Source of the DNA: Parerythrobacter lutipelagi
Lineage (GTDB): Bacteria > Pseudomonadota > Alphaproteobacteria > Sphingomonadales > Sphingomonadaceae
Assembly: GCF_005434975.1 (NCBI RefSeq)
Contig: NZ_SKCJ01000001.1
Location: 878,001-942,000, forward strand
Direction of reading: 5' to 3'
DNA: 64,000 nucleotides
Below are positions 55,843 through 64,000 of the stretch, piece by piece. Under the pieces are notes generated by a model. That model was given only the letters and a program-made list of their open reading frames with translations, did no database searches and was not told where the DNA came from. How positions within the stretch are numbered: the first letter of the stretch is position 1; the number at the start of each line of letters is the position of its first letter. A program made the translations under genes and the position numbers.

Positions 55843-56367
55843 ATGGCCGACGAAGGCGATATCCTCACCGATCTCAACATGGACCCTGTACCCAATGGCG
55901 AAGACACTTCGCCCGTCGCCGGGATCATCTCGCAATATATCAAGGACATGTCGGTCGAGAATCCAAAGGCACCGGAATCGTTCCAGTGGCAGGACAAGCC
56001 GCAGATCGACCTGCAGTTCAATATCGGTGCGAACCCGGTCAACGACGAGATTCATGAAGTCGAACTGAAGATCAACATCAATGCCAAATGCGAACAAGGC
56101 AGCATCTACCTCATCGAGCTGTCCTATTGCGGCCTCGTCGGCATGCGCAATTTGCCGGAAGATCAAGCGCACGCGTTTCTCTATGCCGAAGCGCCGCGGC
56201 TGCTCTTCCCGTTTGCCCGCCGGGTGGTTTCGGATGCAACGCGCGATGCCGGCTATCAGCCGCTGACGATTGATCCGATCGATTTCAACGGCCTCTACGC
56301 CCAGCGCCTGCAAGCCAAGGCGCAGGAAGAAGCGCAGGGCGCGGCGGCTCCAGCCGGCGAAGCCTGA
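55843..56367 (+). CDS. secB: Protein-export chaperone SecB
   Basis: 174 residues. SecB fold motifs: PVAGIISQYIKDMSVENPKAPESFQW, a strand/loop region DLQFNIGANPV, EVELKININAK, and LFPFARRVVSDATRDAGYQPLTIDPIDF, the typical C-terminal helix region, followed by an Ala/Glu-rich tail. Keeps preproteins unfolded and delivers them to SecA. GGAAG before ATG 55843. Divergent from the Tim44-domain gene. Confidence 0.96.
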   Translation: MADEGDILTDLNMDPVPNGEDTSPVAGIISQYIKDMSVENPKAPESFQWQDKPQIDLQFNIGANPVNDEIHEVELKININAKCEQGSIYLIELSYCGLVGMRNLPEDQAHAFLYAEAPRLLFPFARRVVSDATRDAGYQPLTIDPIDFNGLYAQRLQAKAQEEAQGAAAPAGEA

Positions 56368-56394
56368 GCGCGGTAGCGCAAGCGGGCGGCTGAG

Positions 56395-57966
56395 ATGAGC
56401 CTCCTGAAAAATGTCGGGACGATAGGCGGGCTCACGGCAATCAGCCGTGTGTTCGGCTTCGTGCGCGATATGCTGGTGGCCCGTGTGCTTGGGGCAACAG
56501 CCATGGGCGACGCATGGCAGCTCGCTTTCATGTTGCCCAATATTTTCCGCCGCCTGTTTGCCGAAGGGGCGTTTGCCAGCGCTTTCGTCCCGCTGTTCAA
56601 CCGGCGGATGAAGGAAGACGGCGATCTTGGCGAAGCGCAGCGGTTCGCTGAAAGCGTCCTTGCGGTGTTGTTGCCGATCCTGATCGTCTTCGGCGCGATC
56701 GCGCTGATGGTCATGCCGTGGGTGGTTGCCTATTTCGCGCCCGATGGGCTGGCGGAAGACGGCGACAGCCTGGCCATCGCGACGCAGATGGCGCGGATCA
56801 CCTTCCCCTATCTGATCTTCATGAGCCTCGCGACGCTGCTCGCGGCTGTGCTCAACAGCCTGTCGCGCTTTGCCGCCGCCGCCGCCGCACCCATCCTGCT
56901 CAACATCTGCCTGATCACCGCACTGGTGTACGGCGTGACGCTCGATGGCGGGCTTGAGGCAAGGCAAGAAGCTGCCTTCTGGATGGCGGTTGCCCTGTCG
57001 GTCTCGGGCTTCCTCCAGCTGGTCTGGCTCGGCGCCTTCATGCGCCGCGCGGGCTTCCGCCTGCGCCTTGTCGCCCCGCGCCTGACTGGCGGAGTGAAGG
57101 AGCTGGGCATCCTTGTCGTACCCGCCATTTTCGGCGCGGGCGTTTACCAGATCAGCCGGTTCATCGACCTGTTCTTCCTGTCGACGCTGGAAGTCGGCAG
57201 CTACACCTATCTCGCCATGGCGGATCGGTGGAACCAGTTGCCCCTCGGCATCATCGGCATCGCGCTGGGCACCGCAATCCTCCCGGCGCTGTCCCGCTAC
57301 CTTGCGCGGGAGGAGAAAGACGAGGCGCAGCGCCTGCAATCGAACGCGATCGAGCTTGCCATGCTGCTGACAGTGCCCGCTGCTGTCGCTCTGTTTGTGA
57401 CCGGTAGCGCCTTTACCCGCGTGTTTTTCGCCGGCGGTGAATTTACCGTTGAAGACGCGATGATCACCGGGACCGTGGTCAGCGGCCTGGTCATCGGCCT
57501 GCCCGCCTATGTGCTGGTCAAAGTCCTCACGCCGAACTTCTTCGCGCGCAAGGACACGCGAACCCCGGTTTACACTGCGGCCGCTTCGCTCGTGATAACC
57601 ATTGCGCTCAACATCCTGCTTGTGCCGCGTTACGGGGTGCTGGCGCTGGCCATCGCCGGATCGGTCGGTGCCTGGGTCAATGTGATGCTCCTGTACGCTA
57701 TTCTCGCACGGCGGGATTTCTTCCGTTTGCCGGCGCGGATATTCTGGCGGCTGCTGTGCATCGTGGTCGCCGCTCTGCTGATGGGCGCCGCGCTCTGGTT
57801 CATGATGCCGCCGCTCGATCCGATGTTTGACGGGACCATTGCGCAGCGCGCCATTGCCATCGGCGCGATTGTCGCAGTCGGCGCGCTGGTCTACGGACTG
57901 GCCGCAATCGTCCTGGGCGTACTTGACCGCAGCACGATCAAGCGGCTTATGCGCCGACAGGGCTGA
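56395..57966 (+). CDS. murJ: Lipid II flippase MurJ
   Basis: 523 residues, about 14 membrane helices. Family N-terminus SLLKNVGTIGGLTAISRVFGFVRDMLVARVLG, NIFRRLFAEGAFASAFVPLF, ADRWNQLPLGIIGIALGTAILPALSRY and LVKVLTPNFFARKDTRTPVY are all typical. Flips lipid-linked peptidoglycan precursor across the inner membrane. 27 bases after secB, so possibly cotranscribed; trpS follows 36 bases later. Confidence 0.96.
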   Translation: MSLLKNVGTIGGLTAISRVFGFVRDMLVARVLGATAMGDAWQLAFMLPNIFRRLFAEGAFASAFVPLFNRRMKEDGDLGEAQRFAESVLAVLLPILIVFGAIALMVMPWVVAYFAPDGLAEDGDSLAIATQMARITFPYLIFMSLATLLAAVLNSLSRFAAAAAAPILLNICLITALVYGVTLDGGLEARQEAAFWMAVALSVSGFLQLVWLGAFMRRAGFRLRLVAPRLTGGVKELGILVVPAIFGAGVYQISRFIDLFFLSTLEVGSYTYLAMADRWNQLPLGIIGIALGTAILPALSRYLAREEKDEAQRLQSNAIELAMLLTVPAAVALFVTGSAFTRVFFAGGEFTVEDAMITGTVVSGLVIGLPAYVLVKVLTPNFFARKDTRTPVYTAAASLVITIALNILLVPRYGVLALAIAGSVGAWVNVMLLYAILARRDFFRLPARIFWRLLCIVVAALLMGAALWFMMPPLDPMFDGTIAQRAIAIGAIVAVGALVYGLAAIVLGVLDRSTIKRLMRRQG

Positions 57967-58002
57967 ACCTCCAGCCGCAAACTTGCGAACACAGGAATTC
58001 TC

Positions 58003-59034
58003 ATGCGCGTCGTATCCGGCATCCAGCCAACCGGTAATCTGCACCTTGGCAACTATCTTGGTGCGATCCGCAATTGGGTGCGGATGCAGGACGAGATGGA
58101 AGAGGGCAGCCAGTGTCTGTTCTTTCTGGCCGATTTGCATGCCATTTCCATGCCGCACGACCCGTCCGAGCTGCGCAGCGCGACGCTCGAAATGACCGCT
58201 GCACTGGTGGCCTGCGGGATCGACCCGGCCAAATCGGTGCTGTTCAACCAGGCGCAGGTGCCGCAGCACGCCGAACTGCAATGGCTCCTTAGCGGCACCG
58301 CCCGGATGGGCTGGCTCGGCCGGATGACGCAGTGGAAAGACAAGGCAGGCAAGAACCGCGAAGGCCAGTCGGTCGCGCTGTTCTCCTATCCCGTGCTGCA
58401 GGCCGCAGACGTGCTGCTGTATCAGGCGACCCATGTGCCGGTCGGCGAAGACCAGAAACAGCATCTCGAGCTGGCGCGCGACATTGCGCAGAAATTCAAC
58501 AACGACTTCGCCCCGAAAGACGAAAACGGGGAAGATGCGCCTGTCTTTACCCTGCCCGAGCCGTTCATCCCGCCTCAGGCCGCGCGGATCATGAGCCTGC
58601 GCGATGGCAGTGCGAAAATGAGCAAATCCGATCCGTCTGAAATGAGCCGCATCAATCTGGCCGATGACGCCGACACCATCATGAAGAAAGTCAAGAAGGC
58701 CAAGACCGATCCCGAACCATTGCCGTCCGAGGCGGCCGGTCTGGAAGGTCGGGCCGAAGCGCTCAATCTCGTCGCAATATACAGTGCGTTCTCCGGGCAA
58801 TCGGTGTCGGGCGTGCTCAGTGAGTTCGGCGGGCAAGGGTTTGGCGCGTTCAAACCCGCACTGGGCAATCTGCTGGTCGAATCGCTCGCGCCGATTTCCG
58901 AGCGGTTCCGCGAATTGCGGCAGGATCGCGAAGCGCTCGACGCCATTCTAGCGCGCGGTGCTGCCCGCGCGCGGGAGCTTGGATCACCCACTCTCAATGC
59001 CACATATCAGGCACTGGGGCTTGTTCGCGGATAA
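58003..59034 (+). CDS. trpS: Tryptophan--tRNA ligase
   Basis: 343-residue class I aminoacyl-tRNA synthetase. HIGH-like motif PTGNLHLGNYLGA (residues ~8-20), KMSKS at ~205-209, and VGEDQKQHLELARDIA. The sequence between KMSKS and the C-terminal helical domain is normal. Last gene of the secB-murJ-trpS run; no typical terminator, but an inverted repeat lies 30 bases downstream. Confidence 0.97.
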   Translation: MRVVSGIQPTGNLHLGNYLGAIRNWVRMQDEMEEGSQCLFFLADLHAISMPHDPSELRSATLEMTAALVACGIDPAKSVLFNQAQVPQHAELQWLLSGTARMGWLGRMTQWKDKAGKNREGQSVALFSYPVLQAADVLLYQATHVPVGEDQKQHLELARDIAQKFNNDFAPKDENGEDAPVFTLPEPFIPPQAARIMSLRDGSAKMSKSDPSEMSRINLADDADTIMKKVKKAKTDPEPLPSEAAGLEGRAEALNLVAIYSAFSGQSVSGVLSEFGGQGFGAFKPALGNLLVESLAPISERFRELRQDREALDAILARGAARARELGSPTLNATYQALGLVRG

Positions 59035-59063
59035 GTTTTTTCGCCGTAAGCCTCGGAATTATT

Positions 59064-59082
59064 GTAACTTTTGGTAAGTTAC
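59064..59082. promoter_or_regulatory. Inverted repeat between trpS and the DUF4136 gene
   Basis: GTAACTT (59064-59070) and AAGTTAC (59076-59082) pair perfectly around TTGGT. No T-run follows, so an operator is as likely as a terminator. Confidence 0.4.
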
Positions 59083-59196
59083 CTATTCAATCGGGGTTCA
59101 GCCCCCCTGCTTTACAACCCGCACTGTCGATGACAGCATGCGAGTCGGAAGAGGGTCCGCCGTGCTGCGTACACCCTGTTTTCGAGAGGAAAACCG

Positions 59197-59907
59197 ATGA
59201 CTATCAAGTCCAGTAAACTTGCGGGCGCGCTGAAATTGGCGACGGTTCCCTTGTTGCTCGCCGGGCTCGCCGCCTGCACCACGCCGGGCTTCAAGTCCGA
59301 TGTCACCCGTTATGCAGCGCAATTGCCGGCACCGACCGGCCAGACGTTCGCCGTCGTGGCAGAGGATCCGGCACTCGCCGGCGGTCTCGAGTTTGCCCAG
59401 TATGCCGACCTGGTCGAGAACCAGATGGCGCGGCTGGGCTATGCCGAAGCTGCTTCGCCTGACACAGCAAACCTTCTGGTGCGCTTCGACTACGGCGTGG
59501 ACAAGGGGCGTGAGCGGGTCCGTTCAACCGGCATTCGTGACCCGTTCTTCGATCCGTGGCGCGGCTTTGGCTACCGCCCGGTCTATTACCGGACCCGCCG
59601 GGGCTACCGCGTGGCATACGCGCCCAGCAGTCGCTGGGGCTACGGCTTCCGCGATCCGTGGTTCGGCGGAACGGACGTGCGCAGCTACACCGTTTACACC
59701 AGCGGGATCGACATGAAGATCGACGACACTACCTCCGGCGAACGGCTATTCGAAGGCAAGGCGCAGGCCGTGTCGACGTCGAACCGCCTGCAATATCTCG
59801 TGCCGAATCTGGTCGAAGCGATGTTCACCGACTTCCCCGGCAATTCGGGCGAGACGCTGCGCATCTCGATCAAGCCGGAAGAAACCACGGTCCGCAAGAT
59901 CGACTGA
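59197..59907 (+). CDS. DUF4136 lipoprotein
   Basis: 236 residues. Signal peptide with lipobox LAAC (Cys27). DUF4136 pattern: TFAVVAED, LEFAQYADLVENQMARLGYAEA, DTANLLVRFDYGV, and a Tyr/Arg/Gly-rich middle (RPVYYRTRRGYRVAY). The C-terminal part is LVPNLVEAMFTDFPGNSGET. Outer-membrane or periplasmic lipoprotein of unknown role. GAGAGGA precedes the ATG, and a good terminator follows. Confidence 0.85.
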   Translation: MTIKSSKLAGALKLATVPLLLAGLAACTTPGFKSDVTRYAAQLPAPTGQTFAVVAEDPALAGGLEFAQYADLVENQMARLGYAEAASPDTANLLVRFDYGVDKGRERVRSTGIRDPFFDPWRGFGYRPVYYRTRRGYRVAYAPSSRWGYGFRDPWFGGTDVRSYTVYTSGIDMKIDDTTSGERLFEGKAQAVSTSNRLQYLVPNLVEAMFTDFPGNSGETLRISIKPEETTVRKID

Positions 59908-59936
59908 ACTGAGATTTCCTCGATCGGGAAATGAAG

Positions 59937-59963
59937 GGCGGCCTCGCAAGGGGCCGCCTTTTT
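59937..59963 (+). terminator. Terminator of the DUF4136 gene
   Basis: GGCGGC (59937-59942) pairs with GCCGCC (59953-59958), extended by GC pairs in the loop, followed by TTTTTG. Confidence 0.8.
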
Positions 59964-60026
59964 GTTAGGTGCCTCCCGCAAAATATCTGGCTTGACTGCA
60001 AAATCGGAAATGCGGACATAGCCAAC

Positions 60027-60908
60027 ATGTTGAAAACGAATACTATAGCCGCTCTCGCTGCGACCTCGGTACTGGCTGCTTTTGCACCTGCCGCCTTTGC
60101 CCAAACCGGCAACGCGGACGATGCCTATTACCAGTCAGGGCCGTGGACAGTTCTCGACCGGGCCAATATTTTTTGCGCGATCGAGAACAGGGACCTCGGC
60201 GAGGGCCGCCTTACTCTGTCGAGGTCTGCCACCGAACCGGCCAATTTCTCTTTCTATGGCAGTGAACGGAAAGACTACAACACGCCAAGCACCGGCATCG
60301 TCTGGCTGTTCGACGGGGAGCCCGTTGCTGGCAGTATCCTGGCGGGCCATATCTACCAGGTGCGCGAGCCGAACGCCCGTGTGGAGGCGCTTTTCAGCAA
60401 GGCGCTAAGGCTGACGATCACGCACAATGACGAAACCGTCGCCGAGATCGATCTCAAAGGCAGCGCAGCAGCGTTCCGCAAGCTGGAGGAGTGTTCTGCG
60501 CAGTATCCCGGCTCCAGAGTTCCGATGATCCCCCCACCCGCGCCGCCGCTATACAGGCCCCCGGCCCCGCAGCCCGTTACGATCCCGGAACCCAACCTCG
60601 AAGGGCCATTCGAACCGAACCAGTCGCTCAAGCCCCTGAGCCCAGGACGTTGGATTGGCTACAACGACTACCGGGGAACCTTCCTTCGCAACGAAATGGA
60701 AGGCACCGTAGGAATTACCCTTACCGTCACGCCGTCCGGCCGGGTTGCACACTGCCAGATCACCAAGAGCAGCGGCTACGCCGAAATGGATGCGCACACC
60801 TGCGACCTGGTTACGCGGCGGGCGCGGTTCCAGCCGGGGACCGATGGCGATGCGAACCGGATAAGCGGTCTCTTCTCCACAAACGTCGTCTGGCGGATTC
60901 CGAACTAG
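60027..60908 (+). CDS. Periplasmic protein with C-terminal TonB domain
   Basis: 293 residues. Signal peptide cleaved near AFA-QTG (residue ~25). The middle region (30-170) has no recognised domain; a Pro-rich linker (MIPPPAPPLYRPPAPQ, ~180-200) leads to a TonB C-terminal domain (~215-290): GTVGITLTVTPSGRVAHCQITKSSG and TCDLVTRRARFQPG. It lacks the N-terminal membrane anchor of true TonB, so it is a secreted TonB-fold protein of unknown partner. Longer frame from 59931 crosses the terminator and is rejected. Confidence 0.85.
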   Translation: MLKTNTIAALAATSVLAAFAPAAFAQTGNADDAYYQSGPWTVLDRANIFCAIENRDLGEGRLTLSRSATEPANFSFYGSERKDYNTPSTGIVWLFDGEPVAGSILAGHIYQVREPNARVEALFSKALRLTITHNDETVAEIDLKGSAAAFRKLEECSAQYPGSRVPMIPPPAPPLYRPPAPQPVTIPEPNLEGPFEPNQSLKPLSPGRWIGYNDYRGTFLRNEMEGTVGITLTVTPSGRVAHCQITKSSGYAEMDAHTCDLVTRRARFQPGTDGDANRISGLFSTNVVWRIPN

Positions 60909-60921
60909 ACGGGCTTTGCGG

Positions 60922-61254
60922 CTACTTCCGCAGGCCCCTCACGATTGCGATCCCGACGCCGATAGCGACGGAGCCGATCAGGAATGCATTCGGGAAGCCC
61001 ACCGGCGCATCATGCTGCCCGCTGCCGAACGCTTCATTCAGCCAGTCCAGCGCGTAATTGCCCAAGTGGATCGCGCCGGTCAGGACAAGGAACGGCACGA
61101 CGATTGTCCGCCAGTCGAGCAGTTTCCAGCCATAGCGGCCGCGCAGCCGCAGGATCAGCCAACTCGCCAGCCATACCAGCAGTCCGATCCATACCAGCAG
61201 CGCTGCCAGCGCCAACAGCGCGACGCCCGGGCCGATTTCGCCCAACCCGGGCAC
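60922..61254 (-). CDS. Small membrane protein of unknown function
   Basis: 110 residues with three or four hydrophobic helices (VALLALAALLVWIGLLVWLASWLIL, TIVVPFLVLTGAIHLGNYAL and NAFLIGSVAIGVGIAIV). No family recognised. ATG 61254 directly abuts the dut stop, so it is presumably the last gene of coaBC-dut-orf. Confidence 0.7.
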   Translation of the reverse strand: MPGLGEIGPGVALLALAALLVWIGLLVWLASWLILRLRGRYGWKLLDWRTIVVPFLVLTGAIHLGNYALDWLNEAFGSGQHDAPVGFPNAFLIGSVAIGVGIAIVRGLRK

Positions 61255-61701
61255 TTAGCGACCGGTCGAGCCGAAGCCGCCTTCTCCGCGTTCGGTTGAA
61301 TCGAGCTCGGCGACTTCATCCCACGCCGCCAGCGTTACCGGTGCCAGCACCAGCTGCGCCACGCGCTCACCGCGCTTGATCGGGAACGGTTCTGTCCCGT
61401 GATTGATCATGATGACCTTGAGCTCGCCGCGATAATCGCTGTCGATCGTGCCGGGCGTGTTGGGGACGCTGACCCCGTGTTTGAGCGCCAGGCCTGAACG
61501 CGGACGAACCTGAATTTCATAACCTTGCGGAATGGCCATCGCGAGGCCGGTCGCAACCGCATGGCGCATCCCCGGCTCCAGCACGACATCCTCTGCCGAA
61601 AGCACATCCATGCCCGCCGCGCCTGCGGTGGCGTACTGCGGCAATGCCAATCCCGTTCCGTGCTCCAGTCGTTTAACCTGCACGGAAATCGGATCAGTCA
61701 T
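61255..61701 (-). CDS. dut: dUTP diphosphatase
   Basis: 148-residue trimeric dUTPase. Five conserved motifs are visible, including [47 protein letters not shown] and the C-terminal [11 protein letters not shown] arm. Removes dUTP and supplies dUMP. Overlaps coaBC by 8 bases. Confidence 0.97.
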   Translation of the reverse strand: MTDPISVQVKRLEHGTGLALPQYATAGAAGMDVLSAEDVVLEPGMRHAVATGLAMAIPQGYEIQVRPRSGLALKHGVSVPNTPGTIDSDYRGELKVIMINHGTEPFPIKRGERVAQLVLAPVTLAAWDEVAELDSTERGEGGFGSTGR

Positions 61702-63373
61702 CGTCGATATTCTCCAGCGCCTCGGCCACCCGCTCTATCAATCGTCGGGCGACTTCCTGTTTGGGCATTTCTTTCAGATTCTCGACCCGCTTGCCAGTCA
61801 CAATATGAACCGTGTTGGTCGCGCCGCCCATCACATCACCCGATACGTCATTGGCGATGATCCAGTCCACACCTTTGCGCTTCAGCTTGGTCTGTGCGTT
61901 CTCGATCACATCATCGGTTTCCGCAGCAAAGCCGATCAGCAGCGTGGGGCGCTTGCCGCCGCTGGCCACTGTCGCGAGGATGTCTGGGTTCTCTGTCAGC
62001 ATCAGCGCGGGCGGGGCCATGCCGCGCTTTTTCATCTTGCCGTCGTGATAGTCCTTCGTGCGCCAGTCGGCGACCGCCGCTGCCATGATCGCAACATCGG
62101 CGGGCAGAGCCTGTTTGACCGCATCGGCCATTTCACGCGCCGATTCGACATCGATCCGGTCGACACCCGGCGGCGTTGCGAGATGCACCGGGCCGGAGAT
62201 CAACGTCACCCGCGCGCCCTGCGCAGCAGCGGCCGCAGCGATGGCAAAACCCTGTTTCCCGCTCGACCGGTTGGCGAGATAGCGGACCGGATCGATCGGC
62301 TCATGTGTTGGGCCGGCAGTGACCAACACGTGCTTGCCGTAGAGCGGGCGATGCTCGATATCGGTGTCGAAGTCCGGCTGGCCCTCGAGCGGGTCGAACC
62401 CGTCATACTGGACAGTGATCGGCTGGATATCGCCCTCGACCGGTTGCGGAACGGCTTCCCCGGCGCCGGTCGAGACCATGTGATTGATTGCTTCCGGGTC
62501 GGTCGGCGGAGCGGACTTCGCACCGCCCTTGCTGGCCAGCACCGGGCCGGTGGGCTCGGGCGCATCGTCGACCATCGGATCGGCCGATTCCTCGTCCAGC
62601 GGTTCACCGTCTTCCGGCCAGTCTTCGCCCTCGACCTCTTGCCATTGGGCTTCGAGTTCTTCCTCAGAGCGTTTTGGCGTGGTGCGGGCGATGAGCGAGG
62701 TCAGCAGCCCGCCCAGACCGCCGCCGCCGGTCTTTTCCGCGACCGGTTCGTCTTCCGGCTCCAGCGCTTCGTGGATCGCATCTTTTTCCGCCGGTTCGCA
62801 ATCGGCCGCAATTCCGAAATGCGCGGCGATTTCAGCCCAGATGATCTCGGGGTCGGGCAGTCGGCCGGGGCCAAATTCGCCGCATGCCATCGGCCCGGTA
62901 TCGGGATCGATCACCTGCACGCCCGCCTGCTGCAACCAGTCGATATTGCGCTGGGTTGCGGCGTGCTGCCACATGCGCACATTCATCGCCGGAACGACCA
63001 TCACCGGCTTGTCCGTCGCGAGAATCAAAGTCGTCGCAAGATCGTCGGCGATGCCCGCCGCCATCTTGGCCATAAGGTCTGCGGTCGCCGGGCACACCAC
63101 CACCAGATCGGCCTCGCGGCTAAGCTGGATATGGCCCATCTCGGCCTCGTTCTTGAGATCCCACAGCGTGGTGTAAACCGGGTTCTCGCTGAGCGCAGCA
63201 AGCGCCATGGGCGTAACGAACTGCTGCCCGCCATCGGTCACGACGCAGGTTACATCGCCGCCGCCCTTGCGAACAAGCCGCACCAGCTCGCACGATTTGT
63301 ATGCCGCTATGCCGCCGCCCACGACGAGCAGGATACGCGGCGTTCGGGGGGAACCGTCCTTGCTCACGCGCAA
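61694..63373 (-). CDS. coaBC: Bifunctional CoaBC (PPC synthetase/decarboxylase) with a long acidic linker
   Basis: Makes 4'-phosphopantetheine precursors for CoA: CoaB joins phosphopantothenate and cysteine, CoaC decarboxylates the product. 559 residues against roughly 400 in most bacteria. CoaC (1-187) has [13 protein letters not shown], His81 in [12 protein letters not shown] and Cys164 in [10 protein letters not shown]. CoaB (from ~345) has [32 protein letters not shown] and IGFAAETDD. Between them, residues ~188-344 form a Glu/Asp/Pro/Gly-rich insert with no domain I recognise. The start at 63373 could be slightly downstream. Confidence 0.95.
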   Translation of the reverse strand: MRVSKDGSPRTPRILLVVGGGIAAYKSCELVRLVRKGGGDVTCVVTDGGQQFVTPMALAALSENPVYTTLWDLKNEAEMGHIQLSREADLVVVCPATADLMAKMAAGIADDLATTLILATDKPVMVVPAMNVRMWQHAATQRNIDWLQQAGVQVIDPDTGPMACGEFGPGRLPDPEIIWAEIAAHFGIAADCEPAEKDAIHEALEPEDEPVAEKTGGGGLGGLLTSLIARTTPKRSEEELEAQWQEVEGEDWPEDGEPLDEESADPMVDDAPEPTGPVLASKGGAKSAPPTDPEAINHMVSTGAGEAVPQPVEGDIQPITVQYDGFDPLEGQPDFDTDIEHRPLYGKHVLVTAGPTHEPIDPVRYLANRSSGKQGFAIAAAAAAQGARVTLISGPVHLATPPGVDRIDVESAREMADAVKQALPADVAIMAAAVADWRTKDYHDGKMKKRGMAPPALMLTENPDILATVASGGKRPTLLIGFAAETDDVIENAQTKLKRKGVDWIIANDVSGDVMGGATNTVHIVTGKRVENLKEMPKQEVARRLIERVAEALENIDDD

Positions 63374-63584
63374 TGCCTTGCGACTGCCGGACCTGTAAGG
63401 CCGGAAACGAACATGCTGGATTTCCCCTTGTTAACCATACAGTGCAGCCTAGCGCCGCTACACAATCCCTGCCAGCCCTGCCTTGCGTTGGTTACGATTT
63501 CGCTGGCCTATCATGCTTACCGGCCTCTAAACCTTTGGTGCAAAGACACTGCAAATACGCAGATGGACATTGGGGGAGTGATGC

Positions 63585-63965
63585 ATGCGACTGATCCTGA
63601 CGGCACTGATATTCCTGGGCGGACTGTTTTTTCTGGTGACCGGGATCGGTTTCCTGGTCGATCCGGTGTCCAGCGCGCAGCAATTCGGGATCGAGGCGAT
63701 CCACAGCACAGGGCTTGCGGCGATCCGCGCTGACATGACGGCGTTTTTCGTTGTCGCGGCTGTCTGCATGATGACCGGCGCATGGTTCCGCAATGGCACC
63801 ATCCTGCTGGTGCCCGCCGCTCTGTTCGGGATCGCTCTGCTGGGCCGCACGATCAGCGTGTTCGCCGACGGGACGATCGAAGGTTTCTGGATGCCGATGC
63901 TGGTGGAGGCCACCTGCGTCATCGTCCTGCTGATCGCCAGCCGCGTCCTGCCGCACCGCGGATAG
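63585..63965 (+). CDS. Four-helix membrane protein, DUF4345-like
   Basis: 126 residues, four hydrophobic helices (LILTALIFLGGLFFLVTGIGFLV, MTAFFVVAAVCMMTGAWF, NGTILLVPAALFGIALLGRTISVF and MPMLVEATCVIVLLIASRV). The layout and RADMTAFF/GRTISVFADG words resemble DUF4345 proteins; function unknown. ATG 63585. Transcribed away from coaBC. Confidence 0.7.
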   Translation: MRLILTALIFLGGLFFLVTGIGFLVDPVSSAQQFGIEAIHSTGLAAIRADMTAFFVVAAVCMMTGAWFRNGTILLVPAALFGIALLGRTISVFADGTIEGFWMPMLVEATCVIVLLIASRVLPHRG

Positions 63966-64000
63966 GTGCACTTCCGGCCTATTCGAAAACGGTCGGGTCA

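Noticed and set aside
55762-58836. 1024-codon open frame on the minus strand
   Set aside because: Antisense to secB, murJ and trpS, all of which have clear family motifs; the translation is His/Arg/Gln/Asp-rich with no domain.
61532-63733. 733-codon plus-strand frame
   Set aside because: Antisense to dut and coaBC, no recognisable motif.

Overview
The window is a GC-rich chromosomal segment, densely packed with genes in both orientations. The gene set points to an alphaproteobacterium of the Sphingomonadales, most likely a relative of Erythrobacter. Pointers are the phyR/kinase/nepR-ecfG general stress response locus, Tim44-mltA-smr next to secB, the NrsF-type anti-sigma factor and the sphingomonad-like protein sequences. 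The genus is inferred from memory of these families, not from a search. Nothing suggests a plasmid or prophage. The only compositionally odd gene is a small membrane-protein gene lodged between ruvA and ruvB.

Layout. 1-3500: general stress response (phyR, CHASE sensor kinase, nepR, ecfG) around a nearly symmetric EcfG-type promoter. 3550-14010: AI-2E family permease, sodB, an SDF symporter, glmM/DUF1272/thiD, a LOG protein, tRNA-Gln(CTG), ppx/gppA, rlmE, a membrane-anchored cytochrome c and pheA. 14030-20840: a tightly coupled operon DUF4129-DUF4350-MoxR-DUF58-SpoIIM-RDD, then a GNAT and a class A beta-lactamase. 21830-28330: a periplasmic unknown, isoaspartyl peptidase, mechanosensitive channel, GNAT, SDR and a DUF885 peptidase.

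28300-32500 is the most interesting part: a copper/metal-stress bufferin locus. A bufA2-like precursor plus bufB (MNIO/DUF692) and bufC (DUF2063) on the minus strand face bufA1 (DUF2282), doxX, sigF and nrsF on the plus strand. The intergenic region holds two divergent exact matches to the Caulobacter SigF promoter pattern GTAACC-N16-CGAA. A one-base expansion of a C6 tract puts the end of bufB out of frame and fuses it to bufC.

32560-47160: GAF-EAL phosphodiesterase, ZntB, ispG, an FAD oxidoreductase with a CXXS thioredoxin-fold partner, a histone-deacetylase-family amidohydrolase, two convergent L,D-transpeptidases, a DMT permease, acnA and two rhodanese-domain proteins. 47240-51460: a Gly/Ser/Thr-rich PEP-CTERM-like surface protein and ruvB-(orphan)-dsrE-ruvA. 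51470-64000: aroC with a 35-bp tandem repeat copying its 3' end, smr, mltA, Tim44 domain protein, secB, murJ, trpS, a DUF4136 lipoprotein, a TonB-domain protein, dut, coaBC with a very long acidic linker, and a DUF4345-like membrane protein.

Most genes are ordinary housekeeping genes. Two stress regulons (EcfG and SigF) can be read from both their regulators and their promoter sequences. All boundaries come from reading frames, start context and overlaps; functions are family-level assignments from recognised motifs.
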